Notes: a model not told the origin generated them from the sequence alone. A stretch of DNA of 64,000 nucleotides from Paracentrotus lividus (GCA_940671915.1 CALNVZ010002100.1:19183359-19247358); one strand, 5' to 3'; counted from the stretch's first letter, positions 37,240 through 49,654 are shown. Program-made: numbers and translations.

Positions 37240-38148
37240 TTCATTTCTCACTATTTCCCTTCTTTACTTTTTACGGTACCCTCTTTGCAGCCACACACAG
37301 TATCCCACCGTCTGTCCCTGGCCTCCCCACCCCCCATGCCGAGGCCAGAGCCTGTGTGTAAGGCAGAGGATGGCAACTGCAGTGTGGCCAAGTGAAGCGA
37401 CCTCGCAATATGTACACAATGCCTGAGTGAGTGCAGAATACCAAGCAAATCTATGAGAAAGAGTACAACTACCTACAATGTAGCACCAGGCCATTTTTGT
37501 AATGTAACCAAGTTTAATGCACAATCATCTTTGAAGTGTCGAATTTGCATTTCATACAATCTCGTAACAAGAATTGTATTTCAAGTGGAAGAATCAAATG
37601 CTATGGAATTGCTAAGTTGGACAGTCAAAAAATTTTTGTCCAACTTACAACAAACTAAAACGTATGCCAATCTGCATTCTGACTTTTGAAAATACAATTT
37701 TAAAAAACAGATTGTAGGAATCATTTGTATCCTGGCACTGCCCAAAATCTCTGCACTAATATTTGGTACATTTAAAAGAGCTCTTCCGGTTTTAGACTCG
37801 ATTTTAAAAGAGATTTTTTTTGGTAATTATACAATATACCTCGCTACTCAAGATGTACATGTATTTAGAAGGTACATGTAAGTTCGTTTTCTGTGAGGGT
37901 TTTGGAATACCAATTGAATAAATTGATATCATGTATTTCAAATCTGATAAAAGGCAGACCAACTGGCTTTGAATTTAGTGATATCACAACGGTTGCATGA
38001 GTAACATCAGTGATTGGTAGCTGATTTGCTAAAGCTTCACTGGAATATTAAGATATGTAATTTCAAAGGTGTGCTTTTGAGAACCAAATGACTTATTCAT
38101 CAAGTATGTTTCATATATATCTAAGTCATTTTTGTATTGACTTTCTAG
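37240..38148. other. ITPR intron and left edge of the inverted duplication
   Basis: Non-coding. From about 37620 on it matches the end of the right arm. Nothing recognised in 37240-37620. Confidence 0.55.
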
Positions 38149-38312
38149 AAGAACCAGAAAATCCGTTGACATGACAGATGAGAGGGTGGGAGAAGATGAT
38201 GAAAGGTTCTGTTGATACTCTCATCATGTGGCATCATCACCACTCTCAATCATGGGCTTAGGAAGTGGAAGAGGTATCGAGATGTACTCAGGACAGCCCT
38301 TCAACATGGCGG
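38149..38312 (+). pseudogene. itpr: Left-arm ITPR pore-filter exon, frameshifted
   Basis: Corresponds to right-arm exon 63481-63324. It is 164 bp instead of 158, with roughly nine or ten small differences by eye, including inserted bases in the CDTLIMCI codons and a deletion in the GGGIGD filter codons. An in-frame stop appears within the first dozen codons. The AG acceptor and GTAAGT donor are intact. Confidence 0.8.
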
Positions 38313-38317
38313 GTAAG

Positions 38318-38475
38318 TGTGATGATGATGAAGAAGGTGATGTGGGGTCAGTGGTAATTATGCTGATGATGATGATTATGGTGTGGTGGTGACTGTGATG
38401 ATGGTGATGATATTGCTATTGGTATTGATGATGGGAGTGATGATGGTGGTGGTGGTGATGGTGAGATGATCAATT
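38318..38475 (+). repeat. Intronic GAT/GGT trinucleotide-rich repeat
   Basis: GATGAT and GGTGGT runs immediately after the pore-filter exon. The mirror is at about 63158-63318. Confidence 0.85.
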
Positions 38476-38722
38476 TGAAGAAGTGAGGGATGTTTGACAT
38501 TAACTATGCTGTGATGACAATGATTTTATGATTATGGTAAAGTTGAATGGCAATCTTAGTGATGATTATCATTTTTATTACATGAGCATACTTGGTATGA
38601 CGACATTGTATCAGGTCCTTTAGATGCTACCATGGCTATCTGAAGTCAGTGCTCTAAATCTAAAGAGGGGATTAAAAACAACATGATAAAGCTGTATTTA
38701 ACAATATTTTTTCTGAACACAG

Positions 38723-38887
38723 AGAGATGGTTGGGCCTGAGGGTCATGTATGACTCTCTTCTTCTTCCTGGTCATCATCATCTGTTCTCAACCTCATCTT
38801 TGGTGTCATCATCGACACCTTGCCGATCTCAGGAGACGAGAAACAACAGAAGGATGAGATCCTCAGGAAACACTTGCTTCATATGTG
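38723..38887 (+). pseudogene. itpr: Left-arm ITPR S6 exon, frameshifted
   Basis: Corresponds to right-arm exon 62913-62748. The start (ERWLGLRVMYD) and end (NTCFICG) are readable, but the S6 helix between them is out of frame because of several single-base indels. Length is 165 against 166 bp. Splice sites are intact. Confidence 0.82.
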
Positions 38888-39255
38888 GTGAGTCTGAAAT
38901 TGAAGATTTAATTGCGCATATGGTCTAATACTATTTGATTACACATTTTTGAAAGATGTTCATACATTTTCTTTCAGACAGATAATTATCTTTGTTACCC
39001 CAATAAATCAACATGCCTACTTATTATGCTAGTTACCAACTATTAATCAAGTAGAGGATTAAACCACAAGTGGGACGATACTCTCCGTAAATGTACTAAA
39101 TTCTGTTCTTTTCATATTTTATGACATTTCTTTAGATGCTATGCCTCTTATTCTGCTTAATTGTTTAACTAGGGCTCTCTTGTAAATGATTTTCTAACCA
39201 CTTAAGGCCTCCCATATTAACTATGAGTGATAAACATTTTTTTCTTTCTTCTCAG

Positions 39256-39413
39256 GTCTGAACCGATCATCATTTGACAACAAATCTGTGACTTTGAAGA
39301 CCACGTCAAGGAGGACACAACATGTGGCACTACATGTACTTCATTGTTTTGTTCAAAGTTAGAACTCTACAGAGTTTACTGGACCGAGAGCTATTGCCTC
39401 AGACATGATAAAG
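39256..39413 (+). pseudogene. itpr: Left-arm ITPR zinc-binding exon, frameshifted
   Basis: Corresponds to right-arm exon 62373-62213. It is 158 bp instead of 161, with about six small changes, including deletions before EDHVKEE and in the HNMWHY region, so the C2H2 element is not encoded in one frame. AG acceptor and GTAGTC donor are retained. Confidence 0.82.
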
Positions 39414-40080
39414 GTAGTCTATTTCCCTTTATATCATCATTAACCTTATAAATTATTGATCCAACACAAATAGTATTCCTATTTATTAACAGCTCTTCTT
39501 AATTTCTGAAGTAATACTAAGCAATCCAATGATATATCAGGAGTAATCATCAGATTATCAGTATAAAACTTGGAATAGCTCAAGAAGAAGTTTTAAAATG
39601 ACAAAATGATGCAGTATAAAATGACAAATACATGAGCAACTCAAGTCATGCTATGTAGCCCTTGAGATGTCTCCATTGCTAATTGAATACAAAAGAAATG
39701 GATTCCTTGTGCTTCCTGTTGCCCCGAACAGAGGAGTTGAGGGAGATGATAAAGTTCAAGGAGAGAACTGAAAGAGTAGTGAAGGTGAATGGGGGCTTGA
39801 TCTGAGACTTGAGAGAGATTTGGGTTTCGAGGAGAGAGATAGTGTGGAGTCTGGAAGTGGATTGTGAATAGGCTGAAGGTGAGGATGACATGAAGGAAAG
39901 GTGAGAAGAGAAATAAATGATGATGATACGACTATCATTGGATTGGATTGAGTCACTCTTGTTTTTGGTAAATATAGGTGGTTGATGTAGATGATTCATG
40001 CTGCATCGTAGGGATTGAAGTCAAGTTAGTCGCTTACTAGAAAAAAAACCTTATATATCTGTTTCATCCTCCGTTTTCAG

Positions 40081-40237
40081 GAGAAAACTTTGATGGTTTC
40101 CAAGGATGCGGTATGTCTTACAGCTGATGAAGGTGAAAGTGAACAGAATGAGTTGCGGAATCTCCATAGTATGCTAGAGAGTACCACCAAACTGGTTCAA
40201 ACTCTCAGCGGTCAGCTAGCTTGAACTCAAAGATCAG
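40081..40237 (+). pseudogene. itpr: Left-arm ITPR coiled-coil exon, frameshifted
   Basis: Corresponds to right-arm exon 61536-61375. It is 157 against 162 bp. The changes cluster in the first third (the [13 protein letters not shown] codons) plus one inserted T near the end. The [18 protein letters not shown] part is otherwise near-identical. It is followed by two tandem copies of its last 78 bases. Confidence 0.82.
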
Positions 40238-40303
40238 GTAAGACTTACTTAGCCCCTGAGGGGAGGGGGAGGGGGAGTTTGGGTCATCTAGAATGAAATG
40301 CAG

Positions 40304-40380
40304 AATCTCCATAGTATGCTAGAGAGTACCACCAAACTGGTTCAAACTCTCAGCGTCAGCTAGCTGAACTCAAAGATCAG
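40304..40380 (+). other. Cassette-like copy 2 of the coiled-coil exon segment (left arm)
   Basis: 77-bp copy of the last 78 bases of the preceding exon, bounded by ATGCAG and GTAAGA. It repeats [15 protein letters not shown], then loses one G within the SGQ codons. The unit spacing of about 145 bp includes the G-rich intron segment, so exon half and intron start were duplicated together. Confidence 0.6.
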
Positions 40381-40449
40381 GTAAGACTTACTTAGCGCCC
40401 TGAGTGGGAAGGGGAGGGAGAGTTTGGTCATCTAGAATGAAAAATGCAG

Positions 40450-40527
40450 AATCTCCATAGTATGCTAGAGAGTACCATCAAACTGGTTCAAACTCTCAGC
40501 GGTCAGCTAGATGAACTCAAAGATCAG
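40450..40527 (+). other. Cassette-like copy 3 of the coiled-coil exon segment (left arm)
   Basis: 78 bp, open in the receptor frame, with the T to I and A to D replacements also seen in the right-arm copy at 61168-61091. Bounded by ATGCAG and GTAAGA. Sharing the two replacements with the right arm shows that the triplication predates the separation of the two arms. Confidence 0.62.
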
Positions 40528-41014
40528 GTAAGACCTACTTAGCCCCTAGTGGGAAGCGGGTGACTAGAATGAGTTTGGATATGTACATTTAATTGTAGTA
40601 TATAAAAAGAGAGTGCCACTAATTCAGAACACAAGTGCGTCAGCTACAAAAGCTGAACTCAAATATAAGAATAATAATATATATCAATTGAGGGCAAGGG
40701 GGCATATTTAGAAACCTAGATATGGCTAAGAAGTTTGGTCCAAATGTCAGATTATGGCTGTGCTGTTTCTTTACTTAAGGGGGGAGGGGGGGGGTGTAAC
40801 AAATACTTTAGAAATCCTAGTACATGTATGTATGGCAAAAGAAGCCAAATTATAGTTATTCTGTGGTCTTAATAGTTGACGGATTATTAGTCAAATGGTT
40901 GATATCAGGGTGATGAATGGAACCCTGTAGTACTATTGGCTTAGTATTTTCATGATGTAAACTATAGCGTACCCCATGGCCTCACTGTACACCCTGCTTT
41001 ATTACCTCCGCCAG

Positions 41015-41143
41015 ATGACTGAACAGAGGAAACAAAAGCAGAGAATTGACTACTTAGCACACCAAGCATTACTTCAATGGGACCACCCTGAGATGCAACC
41101 TTTGACCATCCACCCTGACTTCAACCCTGACCCCACCCGATAA
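41015..41143 (+). pseudogene. itpr: Left-arm ITPR terminal exon, altered frame
   Basis: Begins [11 protein letters not shown] like the right arm, but a missing G shifts the frame after RI. The sequence then reads DYLAHQALLQWDHP and runs on to a TAA at 41141, 42 codons in all. Because the right arm gives the family-like IGLL ending, this longer tail is judged an indel product rather than an alternative C-terminus. Confidence 0.75.
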
Positions 41144-41516
41144 CCTTTCACCTCTTTTTTTGCTAATTTGTTACAATCATATATATAACAGTATGCTTTT
41201 ATTTTGATGTGCACATTTTATGATAAACTTGTGTATATGGTGTGCATTTTTGTAAGTATAATTTATGGTTCAATGATTCTTTGTTGTAGTTTGTGGTGAA
41301 CTCACTTAGATTAATTAGTAAAGATTGTGATGCATTATTTTTGAAATTTATAGACCACTGAGAATACTTTTTCTACAAAGTACTTTACTTTCAACCATGA
41401 ATGATGTGTCATATTTTGGATATTGAAAGAGATTAGCTCTCATAAAAGAGAATCATTGTAGAATAATGATTATTTAATTTTATTATCATATATCAGGTCA
41501 GCAGGGTTCATTGAGA

Positions 41517-41522
41517 AATAAA
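41517..41522 (+). terminator. Possible proximal polyadenylation signal (left arm)
   Basis: AATAAA about 375 bases after the left-arm stop, the mirror of 60098-60093. Low confidence for the same reasons. Confidence 0.25.
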
Positions 41523-42235
41523 CAGTCATGGATTATGGTGCTAATATAATTTATAAAGCTACAATTTAGATAGATGTGCATTAGAGACAAACGTATAATG
41601 AGTCCTTTGTTATAGATCTACAGAAGCATTGCCATACATGTATTATAGAGAAGACATTTATTCAGCCAATTTTATTACTGGATTTAAGTGGACACTTATT
41701 TCATATAATTATGCAGTTGATTGTGACTGTTTTATAAACATTATAAAATATGTATGTTTGAGGGTGTATTGCTGATAGTTTAATCAAGGTAAACTAAGGA
41801 GAGATTAAGTGCAAAATTTATTTGAATTAATCATGTAATATTGTAACAATTGTTTGAATGGACACCCAACTTCACAGATTACCCAAGAACAGCATTACGT
41901 ACATTGTACATATCTAGGAAAAAAATTATCAGGAATAATATCCAGGGTTCATAGGCCACCATATATCTAGATAAAGGTGAACCACATAGCAAGGAGTTGG
42001 TAACACTTGGTACTGAAAATTTTTAAATCTCAATTCAATGATAGTTTTATTGTAAAAAGGTTGCTGCAGCAGAGAAAGTCCTTTCTCCATTAACAACTCT
42101 TCTTTTTTTTAATGGGAGTCTTCAACATATGTTGGTATGATGATCTTTCATTATGAGATGGTGCATAAATTTTATTGAGATATCGCATTTAGCTTGGTAC
42201 TAAATAGCTGCTTTCACAATATATGTATGAATTAC
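41523..42235. other. Downstream of ITPR, 3' UTR or intergenic
   Basis: AT-rich and mirrored in the right arm. Nothing further recognised. Confidence 0.4.
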
Positions 42236-42252
42236 AGCTTACTTACGATTAG

Positions 42253-42283
42253 AATTGTTATTATTATTATTATTATTATTACT
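42253..42283 (+). repeat. (ATT)n microsatellite (left arm)
   Basis: About ten ATT units; the mirror is at about 59325-59353. Confidence 0.9.
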
Positions 42284-42473
42284 ACGAAATGTTATAATAG
42301 ACAAATGAACTCTCATTAACTTGTCGCATGCCACATTAGTGTTGGAAGCACATGAAGTAGATTTTTGTCTCTGATTTTTAAAATAATAACCATAATTTGC
42401 TGCATAGCATGAATACTGGAAATTACTCCACATAACCGTGTTGTTAGTTTTCAAATCCTATGGCAACAGATTA

Positions 42474-42651
42474 GACGACTTACCAAAAGGTTATGACATT
42501 GGTTACTTTGATGCAGATTGTATTGCGGGATTTTACACTGGATGTACTTTTCCTTCTATTGACTGATGGGGATTAGTATATCCAGTATATAAATCCACAA
42601 ATGCGGTCCGGCACTGACAACTAAGGGCATCACCTTTTTGAAAGCCACCGT
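42474..42651. mobile_element. CTTACCAAAAG-type TIR element (left arm)
   Basis: Left GACGACTTACCAAAAGG. The right complement GACGGTGGCTTTCAAAAAGG is degenerate. The interior shares CTGGATGTACT and TATATCCAGTAT with 24594-24775. Confidence 0.62.
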
Positions 42652-42785
42652 CATGAGAAATTTGATTATTATGATGCTTAATACACAATTGACATGGTTA
42701 TATGGTAAATATTCTAATTTTTTATTTGATTATTGTTATTGTTGTAATTTTAAGTAATCAGAAGGGCATTAAAACAATTTCAATT

Positions 42786-42812
42786 TTTGTTTGTTTGTTT
42801 GTTTGTTTGTTT
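42786..42812 (+). repeat. (GTTT)n microsatellite (left arm)
   Basis: Five to six GTTT units; the mirror (AAAC)n is at about 58797-58821. Confidence 0.9.
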
Positions 42813-43070
42813 TTTATAGATAGACTAAAATGATGCATGTAATTTCCAATATATTGAACTAATCAAGATTTTTCTCTTGCACCATTTTGTAATCGCCTCT
42901 ATGCACAGTTTGATTTAAATTTGTAAGACATCTACATGTCGGAAATGTGCACATATGAATTCTACTCTGGAATTAGTCCAAGTGGTACATTTACAAATAT
43001 TTGATACACTAATTCATCATGTGGATAATATTGTTGATAGCAGATCCTTGTTATGTGTTTTCTTTTATAG

Positions 43071-43096
43071 TATTTAATTCAAATAAATTAAATACT
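43071..43096. repeat. Short palindrome at the flip breakpoint
   Basis: Near-perfect inverted repeat AGTATTTAATT...AATTAAATACT, mirrored at about 58508-58536 where the right-arm orientation switches without an N gap. An inversion or an assembly turn-around could have used it. Confidence 0.6.
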
Positions 43097-43539
43097 GACG
43101 TACCTTGTATGCAGAAGTGCCATGAATTTGTATAAAATTAACATGAGGAAACTAGGGATTGTATTTGTATGAAGTGCCATTTGTAAAAAAAAAAAAAAAG
43201 AGAAAAAATGAAATATATATTGTATCATACTGGATCATGTTTTATAAAAGATATATTTGCATAATTACATCAATGTAGTATGCCTTTTTTTTGAAGGAGT
43301 GTAATATCATGAAAGCTTAATTTTTGCCCGATTGTGTGATAAATGTTATGACCAATTTTTGGTGTACTATCGAGATCTTGTAGTAGAAATTATAATAATG
43401 ATATCTGGTTATTTATATAGTGCTTTCCAGTTAAACTGCTCAAAGTAATTTACATGTATTATTTAATATAAGTGCTATTAGGGTTTGTAATACTCTGCTA
43501 TGTGAACAGACAATCTACATCAGTCTGGTATTTGTATTT

Positions 43540-43670
43540 CGTCTGTTTGTTTGTTTGTTTTATTTATTTTGTTTATTTGTTATTTTTATTTTTAATTGAT
43601 TGATTAATTAATTTATTTATTTATTTATTTGCTTTTTTTTTTTAATCTTTTTTTTTTTTTTGGGGGGGGG
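43540..43670 (+). repeat. (GTTT)/(TTTA) low-complexity tract ending in T-run and G-run
   Basis: TTTGTTTG and TTTATTTA repeats, then about 14 T and nine G. A direct copy, with a longer T-run of about 30, is at 57326-57454. Confidence 0.85.
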
Positions 43671-44449
43671 TGTCCCCAGCTTAGTGAAAATTAAACTTAT
43701 CTATGCAGATCAGTTATGTTGATAAATTTACTAAACATCAAAATACTTTGTGTGATTGCAGTTTTTGATCATGCTCAAATATCATAAAACTATTTTAAAA
43801 AGGAATATTATAAAATGCTGATAAATGTCATATCGGTAAAATCAAAAGCAATGCTGCATTTCAGACCTTCTTATTGCCGCATATTAGTGCAGTTGCCTGA
43901 ATATCATTTGCACAATGTGAAGTATTTTCTTATGACATTATTATTCCTTTTAATGACAGGATTATTCCTTTTGTGAGGGGCAAGGGTGTTGCATGCCCAG
44001 ACATATCTTGTGATTGTCCATATATCCTACCAAATCTTTTACAGCACTCGTAAAAACCTTGTGTTTGATTTAGATTTTAACCTTGGTTTTGTCTATCAGA
44101 TCTTTTGTTGCAATGACCATAGTTCTGGGTTAATTAAGGTCACTGAGAAATAGGGTTGAAATATGCAAGACAATTCCCAAATATAGGAAATTTATTTTTA
44201 TTTATGTAAAACATCTTAATGCATGATTGAGAGTTTCCATATATTTAATTGCATTATACACAGTGACGTGCATCCAGTATTATGTTGCATTAGGCGGGTT
44301 GCTAAGGCTCATAAAGTATTGATTTCAACCAGTACATCATACTATCTGGATTCATTTCAAATGACTTTTGAAAGTGCAATATCATCAATATTTTGTTCAG
44401 AACAATTTATTTGTTTTTACCAGGATGCTGTAATGCTCTAAACACGATT

Positions 44450-45950
44450 TATGGCAATATAGCAAACCAAAAATAATGATGAAGGAGAAATACTTTTGTT
44501 ATCTCTTTCAACAAACTAAATTTGCTTGTCCACTTCTATATGAATATTGATAATAATTTGTGTCTTTGCTAGATTAAACGAAAAAAAAGAAGAAGATTGC
44601 ACTGTTCAACTCATAATAAAGCTTATAAACTGTATTTGTTAGAGAGGGGTAACAGGAGCGTTGTATCATGACAAACAAGATAAAGAAAGATAATTGACAT
44701 GTCGATGACGAGCGCTAGATTTGATGTGGTGTGGAAGGATAAACAAGTTAAGAAGACAAGTCAAACATACCAGGTTCAAAACACACTGTGATGAGGGGCA
44801 GGATCCAAACATATCCAAAGAAAAGAATCCAACTTCACGGCATGCCTACAGCATCCAATGTCATCCATCAGGACAGCAATGGACCGGAACTGACCAATGC
44901 CCGTCTTTGTTGACGTAACGGTCATTTAGTTGCAAGGGGAAGACAGTCCAGCAGTTGCTGATGGATGCTCGCAATTTAGAAAGTGACACTTTGAAAATTA
45001 CCTTCGTTCCTCATCAACATTTCAGTGGCCTACCATTATCAGATACCGTCATTATTGGTCATGAATAGAAAGGCCAATGCCATCATCCGCATTATTTATG
45101 ACCATATATATACAATATTATAACTGGTATATGGCCATTTGTAAAGGTGCACATTAGAGAAACAGGAATAATATTTGTGTTTGTAATCAAATGGCTATTT
45201 TTATACCTATTTATAGACAAAGTTACGCCCAGTCATTTCAACTGTACACAATGGTTGATAATCACATCACAGATCTTTAAATAGACTTTATCTGCAGCAA
45301 GATGGCTTTGTATTGGTTTTTATTTCTTATCATTTCCATTTATGATCGAATGCACTTTAAATAAAATAATTACATATCAAATGACATAAAAAATAGAGTT
45401 CATCTCAGTTAAATGATTGAACTCAGTTATCATGATGCATTATATAGTGTGTCTAAAAAAAATGGAAAAAGATAAACCAATTTTAATGCATCTGTGCGAA
45501 CAGATTTTGTAACCGGCAATGAAATGAATAGAATATTGGTCCTTTATTAGCTTTTCAAGGATAAATGTTTAAGTTGTAAGTTTCAAGGTCACGCACTAGT
45601 ATGAAAGTTTGGTTACCTTTTATGGAGTAACACATTGTATTACATGCATTTGTTTTTATCAGAGGCCAGCCTGCAGTTTGCTAAAACCAACAAATTTGCA
45701 CGTTCTATAGTGGCTGTATAGTATTGTTCAATGAACATAACTGTGGTTGCTACACTATGTTAACATGCAATTTATTTGAAAATATTTTGTATGAGAATTT
45801 TGATTTCATTTTTCAGATATACAGTAATACCAATGAGTTAAAAATTGCCAAAGAGTATGGACCTTGATCTTTGTGCTTTCACTGTATTGTTATGGGATCC
45901 AGAAGAGTACCAACCCAAATACTTTCAAAGACTTCCCTTAATTTATCATA
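44450..45950. other. Non-coding, nothing recognised (left arm)
   Basis: The right-arm mirror spans about 55480-56850, minus 44445-44580. No exon recognised. Confidence 0.4.
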
Positions 45951-45954
45951 ACAC

Positions 45955-46240
45955 TAATTGAATTAAAAGAGAGAAAATCCACTCTCAAAGAGAGTGTAAA
46001 TCCACCCTGAATAGTGATAATCCACCCCTTTATTAAAAGAGTGATCACTTTATTTGGGTTAGATTTCCACAAACAAAAAGAAGTAGTTGAAATCATTTTA
46101 CAAGCAGAGTGGTTGTAAAGAGTGAAATCTCAACTCTGATTAAAGAGTGGAAACAGCCTCAGTTGCAAAGAGAGTAGAACTCACTAAGTCCACCAAAAGT
46201 AGGTTATCCGAATCTAACTCCTCAATGAGAGTGTTTCTGC
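45955..46240. repeat. AGAGTG/CACTCT-rich block (left arm)
   Basis: Repeated AAAGAGTG, TCCACTCT and TCCACCC words over about 285 bp; mirror at about 55200-55465. It looks like a degenerate short tandem or foldback element. Confidence 0.5.
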
Positions 46241-46249
46241 TATTTTATA

Positions 46250-47870
46250 TTAAAAAATTGTATGCTTTCAAACATCATCAAAGTGCTCTTTCTGTCTATC
46301 GTGATGATCAGGTATTGTGTTGCCTTTCTGTAATCTCAGTGGAAACCACATATAGGTTTTGTAATAGCTGTATAAACTAGATAATTATACAATTGTTATT
46401 TAATCTGATGTCACCATCAATGATGAGATATTGCAAGAAGAACAGAATTTGTGGGATACTGAAGAAAATGTTTAATACCAAATAACCATGATCCCGTATG
46501 TGCCAGATAGTTTACATGCACTCACGATAAATTTGTAATTGTCGAATTGTGTGTCTTTATTAGTCTATATAAATTTCTTATTAACCCTAGTACAAGAAAG
46601 CACTCGGTTCCTTTGCCAGTGAGTTATAGATAGCTTTAAATCTATTTCATGTGATGATCTCAATGTTTGCACATTTATAAGTTTACAAGAATTCAAAAAT
46701 AATTATTATGTGGCTAATTCATTTTCATATTTTTTAAAGACCTAGACAGGCAAGTCCCCTCTCTGTTTATCATTTTTTTCCCATTAATCAATTAATTATT
46801 CAAAAATTGTACAAAAACTTTTGATATCCATGTTAATTACAGTGACAGAACTCTTGTGATAAATAAAGTGTTGTGGTTGACACATATGGAAGAGGAAGAA
46901 TAGGGTTTGAGTTTTTGTTATTATTTCAAACAAAGTGTACAAACAAAGTATAGTACAAGTTTATAACACTTACAAAGTCAAATCTGCAATCATATTATGG
47001 TGTCCTTGTGGCTTGTAACTTTTAATATCATGTAATTTAATATCGTTGTAAAGATTTCTATCAGAGAATTAGGCATTTCAAATATGAATATATTTATATA
47101 GATTTGTATGAATGATAATATTTGAAGAATTTCTATATTCTGCAGAAACTGATATTGGACAGAAAAAAATGAATTGTATTTATATTCATTTACAAGTTAG
47201 TGAAGTGTCTTCATTCTTGTGTACTATTTTGTAAATTCATGTATTTGATTGCTTTTTGTTCGTCTAACTTTGCACAATAAAGAATCACTTGCAACCATGT
47301 TCCTTTTTATAAGAAAGGCAATACATGTATTATTTAAGGAATGGCAAAGTGAGCATAGAAAAGCCTATTTGTATTGTAATCAGAATTACAAATGATATTT
47401 TCTTAGAGAAATTGTAACCCATGTTGCCTTGTGAATATGCTCTCTGATGCCTTCATTTTGTGTGGTAGACAGACATACTTTTGTTTTGTAAATTAAATCA
47501 TGGTTAAATCATGATGTCACTGATCAAAAATGTTGAAAATATATACTTGTTGACTTGTATGGAAAATGAGTCTCGTGTTTTCTGTACCTTTTTTGTCTCT
47601 CTTTCTCATGTTTGATTTTTTTTAATGAAAAATTTGAAAGTCTCCTACATCACACCAGGAAAGAATAGACACTTACATTTAATTCAAACATGAAATGAGC
47701 AATTTCAGCAGACATATATTTTGTTTTTGTCATGTGCTGTCCTGTTGAATTCATTCCTTTTTATTTTTCTGTAATTTTAATTTGAAATTGTTGAATAAAT
47801 AATAATAATAAAAGAATTACAAAGTTATGAATTCTTCAAGTTTTATTCTGAATAGTTCTCATTCTCATTA
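46250..47870. other. AT-rich non-coding (left arm)
   Basis: Several AATAAA words (for example near 46862, 47275 and 47795) but no identified transcript end. Confidence 0.4.
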
Positions 47871-47873
47871 AGG

Positions 47874-48133
47874 TGGCATCACACTGTCCTGAAGTTGAGC
47901 AAGATGGACACACGAAATGTGAAATGGTACGTTTCGCACAAAGTCGGCCCCGAACTTGGTCAACAGCCAACAACAGCCAAAACAAGAACGATGTCTACAG
48001 AAGGTTACACGATGGCACTCGATCAAGACAGGAAGGGTACACGAATGGCCCAATGCTTTCGTGATCAGAGCAAAATTTGAAATTTTCCATGATCGTGTTT
48101 ATCCTTGCTCAACTTCGGGAAATTGTGATGCAG
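47874..48133. mobile_element. 260-bp MITE with GGCATCACA ends (left arm)
   Basis: Left end GGCATCACACTGTCCTGAAG followed by TTGAGCAAGA. The right complement is TGCATCACAATTTCCCGAAG followed by TTGAGCAAGG. Overlapping open frames of 61-63 codons inside it are incidental. Confidence 0.78.
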
Positions 48134-49654
48134 GCTTTAGGGAATAGCTAGGCATCACCATTTAATGAAAGTGTGAAGTACAGGCGAAACTTTCTCTCAT
48201 TCACCAAGTTTCAATTGGAAAGACATAATAATTTTCTATCAAAACTTACAGCTTTCATTAGGAAAAAATCAAAGCTGAAAAGTTAAAGAAGTATATATGG
48301 CAAAAATAAGTTATATTTTTGCAAAACAGGCAAACCATTGCAACTAAAAAAATACACTTAACAAATCTATCCTATATATGTTGAAATGGGCTTTCTAAAG
48401 GAGAGCACCAACAATTGCAGTAAAAAGGATAATAGCATGTTAATGGAATATTTAATCATCACGCTCACTACCAGGGATCAGGGATGCCGCATCCATAAAG
48501 TTTAATACGTTTACTTGGCCGACTACTGCATAAAAAGCAAAAAATTTAAGTGGAAGAAAATATTTATCGTACATCTGTCTTTGTTACTATTATGTGTAGT
48601 TGTTTTTTATAATTAACACAGAAAATTTTCTGTCACTTCAAAAATTCAGCAGAATTGTGATAAAATATAAAGCTATGAAAGGTGAAAGTTTGGAATTTAT
48701 CAAATGGATATATCAACCCTCTTTATACCTTGCAGACAGCAAGAACATGCCATGCTGGTATCGAGTTGTTATTAATAAAAAAAAGTGTAGATTGATTTTT
48801 AATACCTAATATTTTATAGAGAGGTTTGTGAAATCATTCTATAGTATATATACTAGGGCTCAGATATAGATATTTTTTTGTTTTCATTTTTTAGTGAGAG
48901 ATAGACCTCTAACAGTTAGACGTAGATATAGATATACTTTCTGCATCGATATAAAGTTGTTTAAGAAAAAAAAAAAAAAAAACCCTCATTTTGTTTTCCT
49001 TCATTTGTAAGTATATATCATTCATTTCTTGTCACAAGATAAATGCCCTACAAGTGGAACCGACCATATATATCTCTTATATGATCTTATTTTTTTTTTT
49101 TTTTTTTAATGGAATCTTCATACCGTGTATCAAATCTGTTCATGGAAAAATTTAAAATTGTTGTACAAGTGGCTTACCATAACTTGCACCACCATATTCA
49201 GTTCATATCTTCTGCAGACGACAACTCGTGCCGACAACTGGCCTCAAATTTTCGTTTATTTAATGTAAGTTACAACCAGATTGACTCATTTTATGAATGC
49301 AACTATATAAAATTAGCGTAATTTATGTACAGTGTAAGTGAAAAAGAATACTTCGGGAGAGAAGTGTCGGGGGAAAATTTAGTCCAAACGGCTTGAGGTT
49401 TCAGTAAAGCCTTTCACTTCCCCCACGGGCCCCGGAGGTTCGGCGTGGGAGCGTTGCGGGTTTCGCGGTGACCATGTGTAAAATCTGTCGATATTTTGCT
49501 ATGAAAATCTCAAGTCTTTGTGATTTCATGTGGATCTAAAAAATAAAGAAAAAGATTCTTGATTATGATTTATGTTATCTAAATAGCAAGGTATTACTGT
49601 GTTTCTGACTGATGAGTGGGTACGTGAGAGATATGCCTGGGGAGATTAGAAGGT

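Larger units (their letters stand above)
38149..41143 (+). pseudogene. itpr: ITPR 3' end, left-arm copy with frame-breaking indels
   Basis: Mirror copy of the five right-arm ITPR exons, at about 38149-38312, 38723-38887, 39256-39413, 40081-40237 and 41015-41143. Splice borders are kept. Exon lengths are 164, 165, 158 and 157 bp against 158, 166, 161 and 162 in the right arm, and each exon contains several one- or two-base indels, so no continuous receptor frame exists. No exon for S1-S5 or the IP3-binding core is recognised to its left, where sequence continues to a gap at 37213 and on to position 1. It is either a degraded 5'-truncated duplicate or, more likely, an erroneous consensus of the second haplotype. 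Regulation cannot be inferred because no promoter is present. Confidence 0.85.

Noticed and set aside
39679..39999. 106-codon minus-strand frame in the ITPR intron (and 61683-61868 on + in the right arm)
   Set aside because: It is antisense to an intron and S/L/P-rich, and the two arms disagree in frame.
41015..41143. Alternative 42-residue ITPR terminal peptide
   Set aside because: It arises from a single-base loss relative to the right arm, whose ending matches the family.
47868..48147. Four overlapping frames of 61-63 codons, and an 84-codon frame at 53270-53524
   Set aside because: They fall inside a MITE with inverted ends, and the frames differ between arms by indels.
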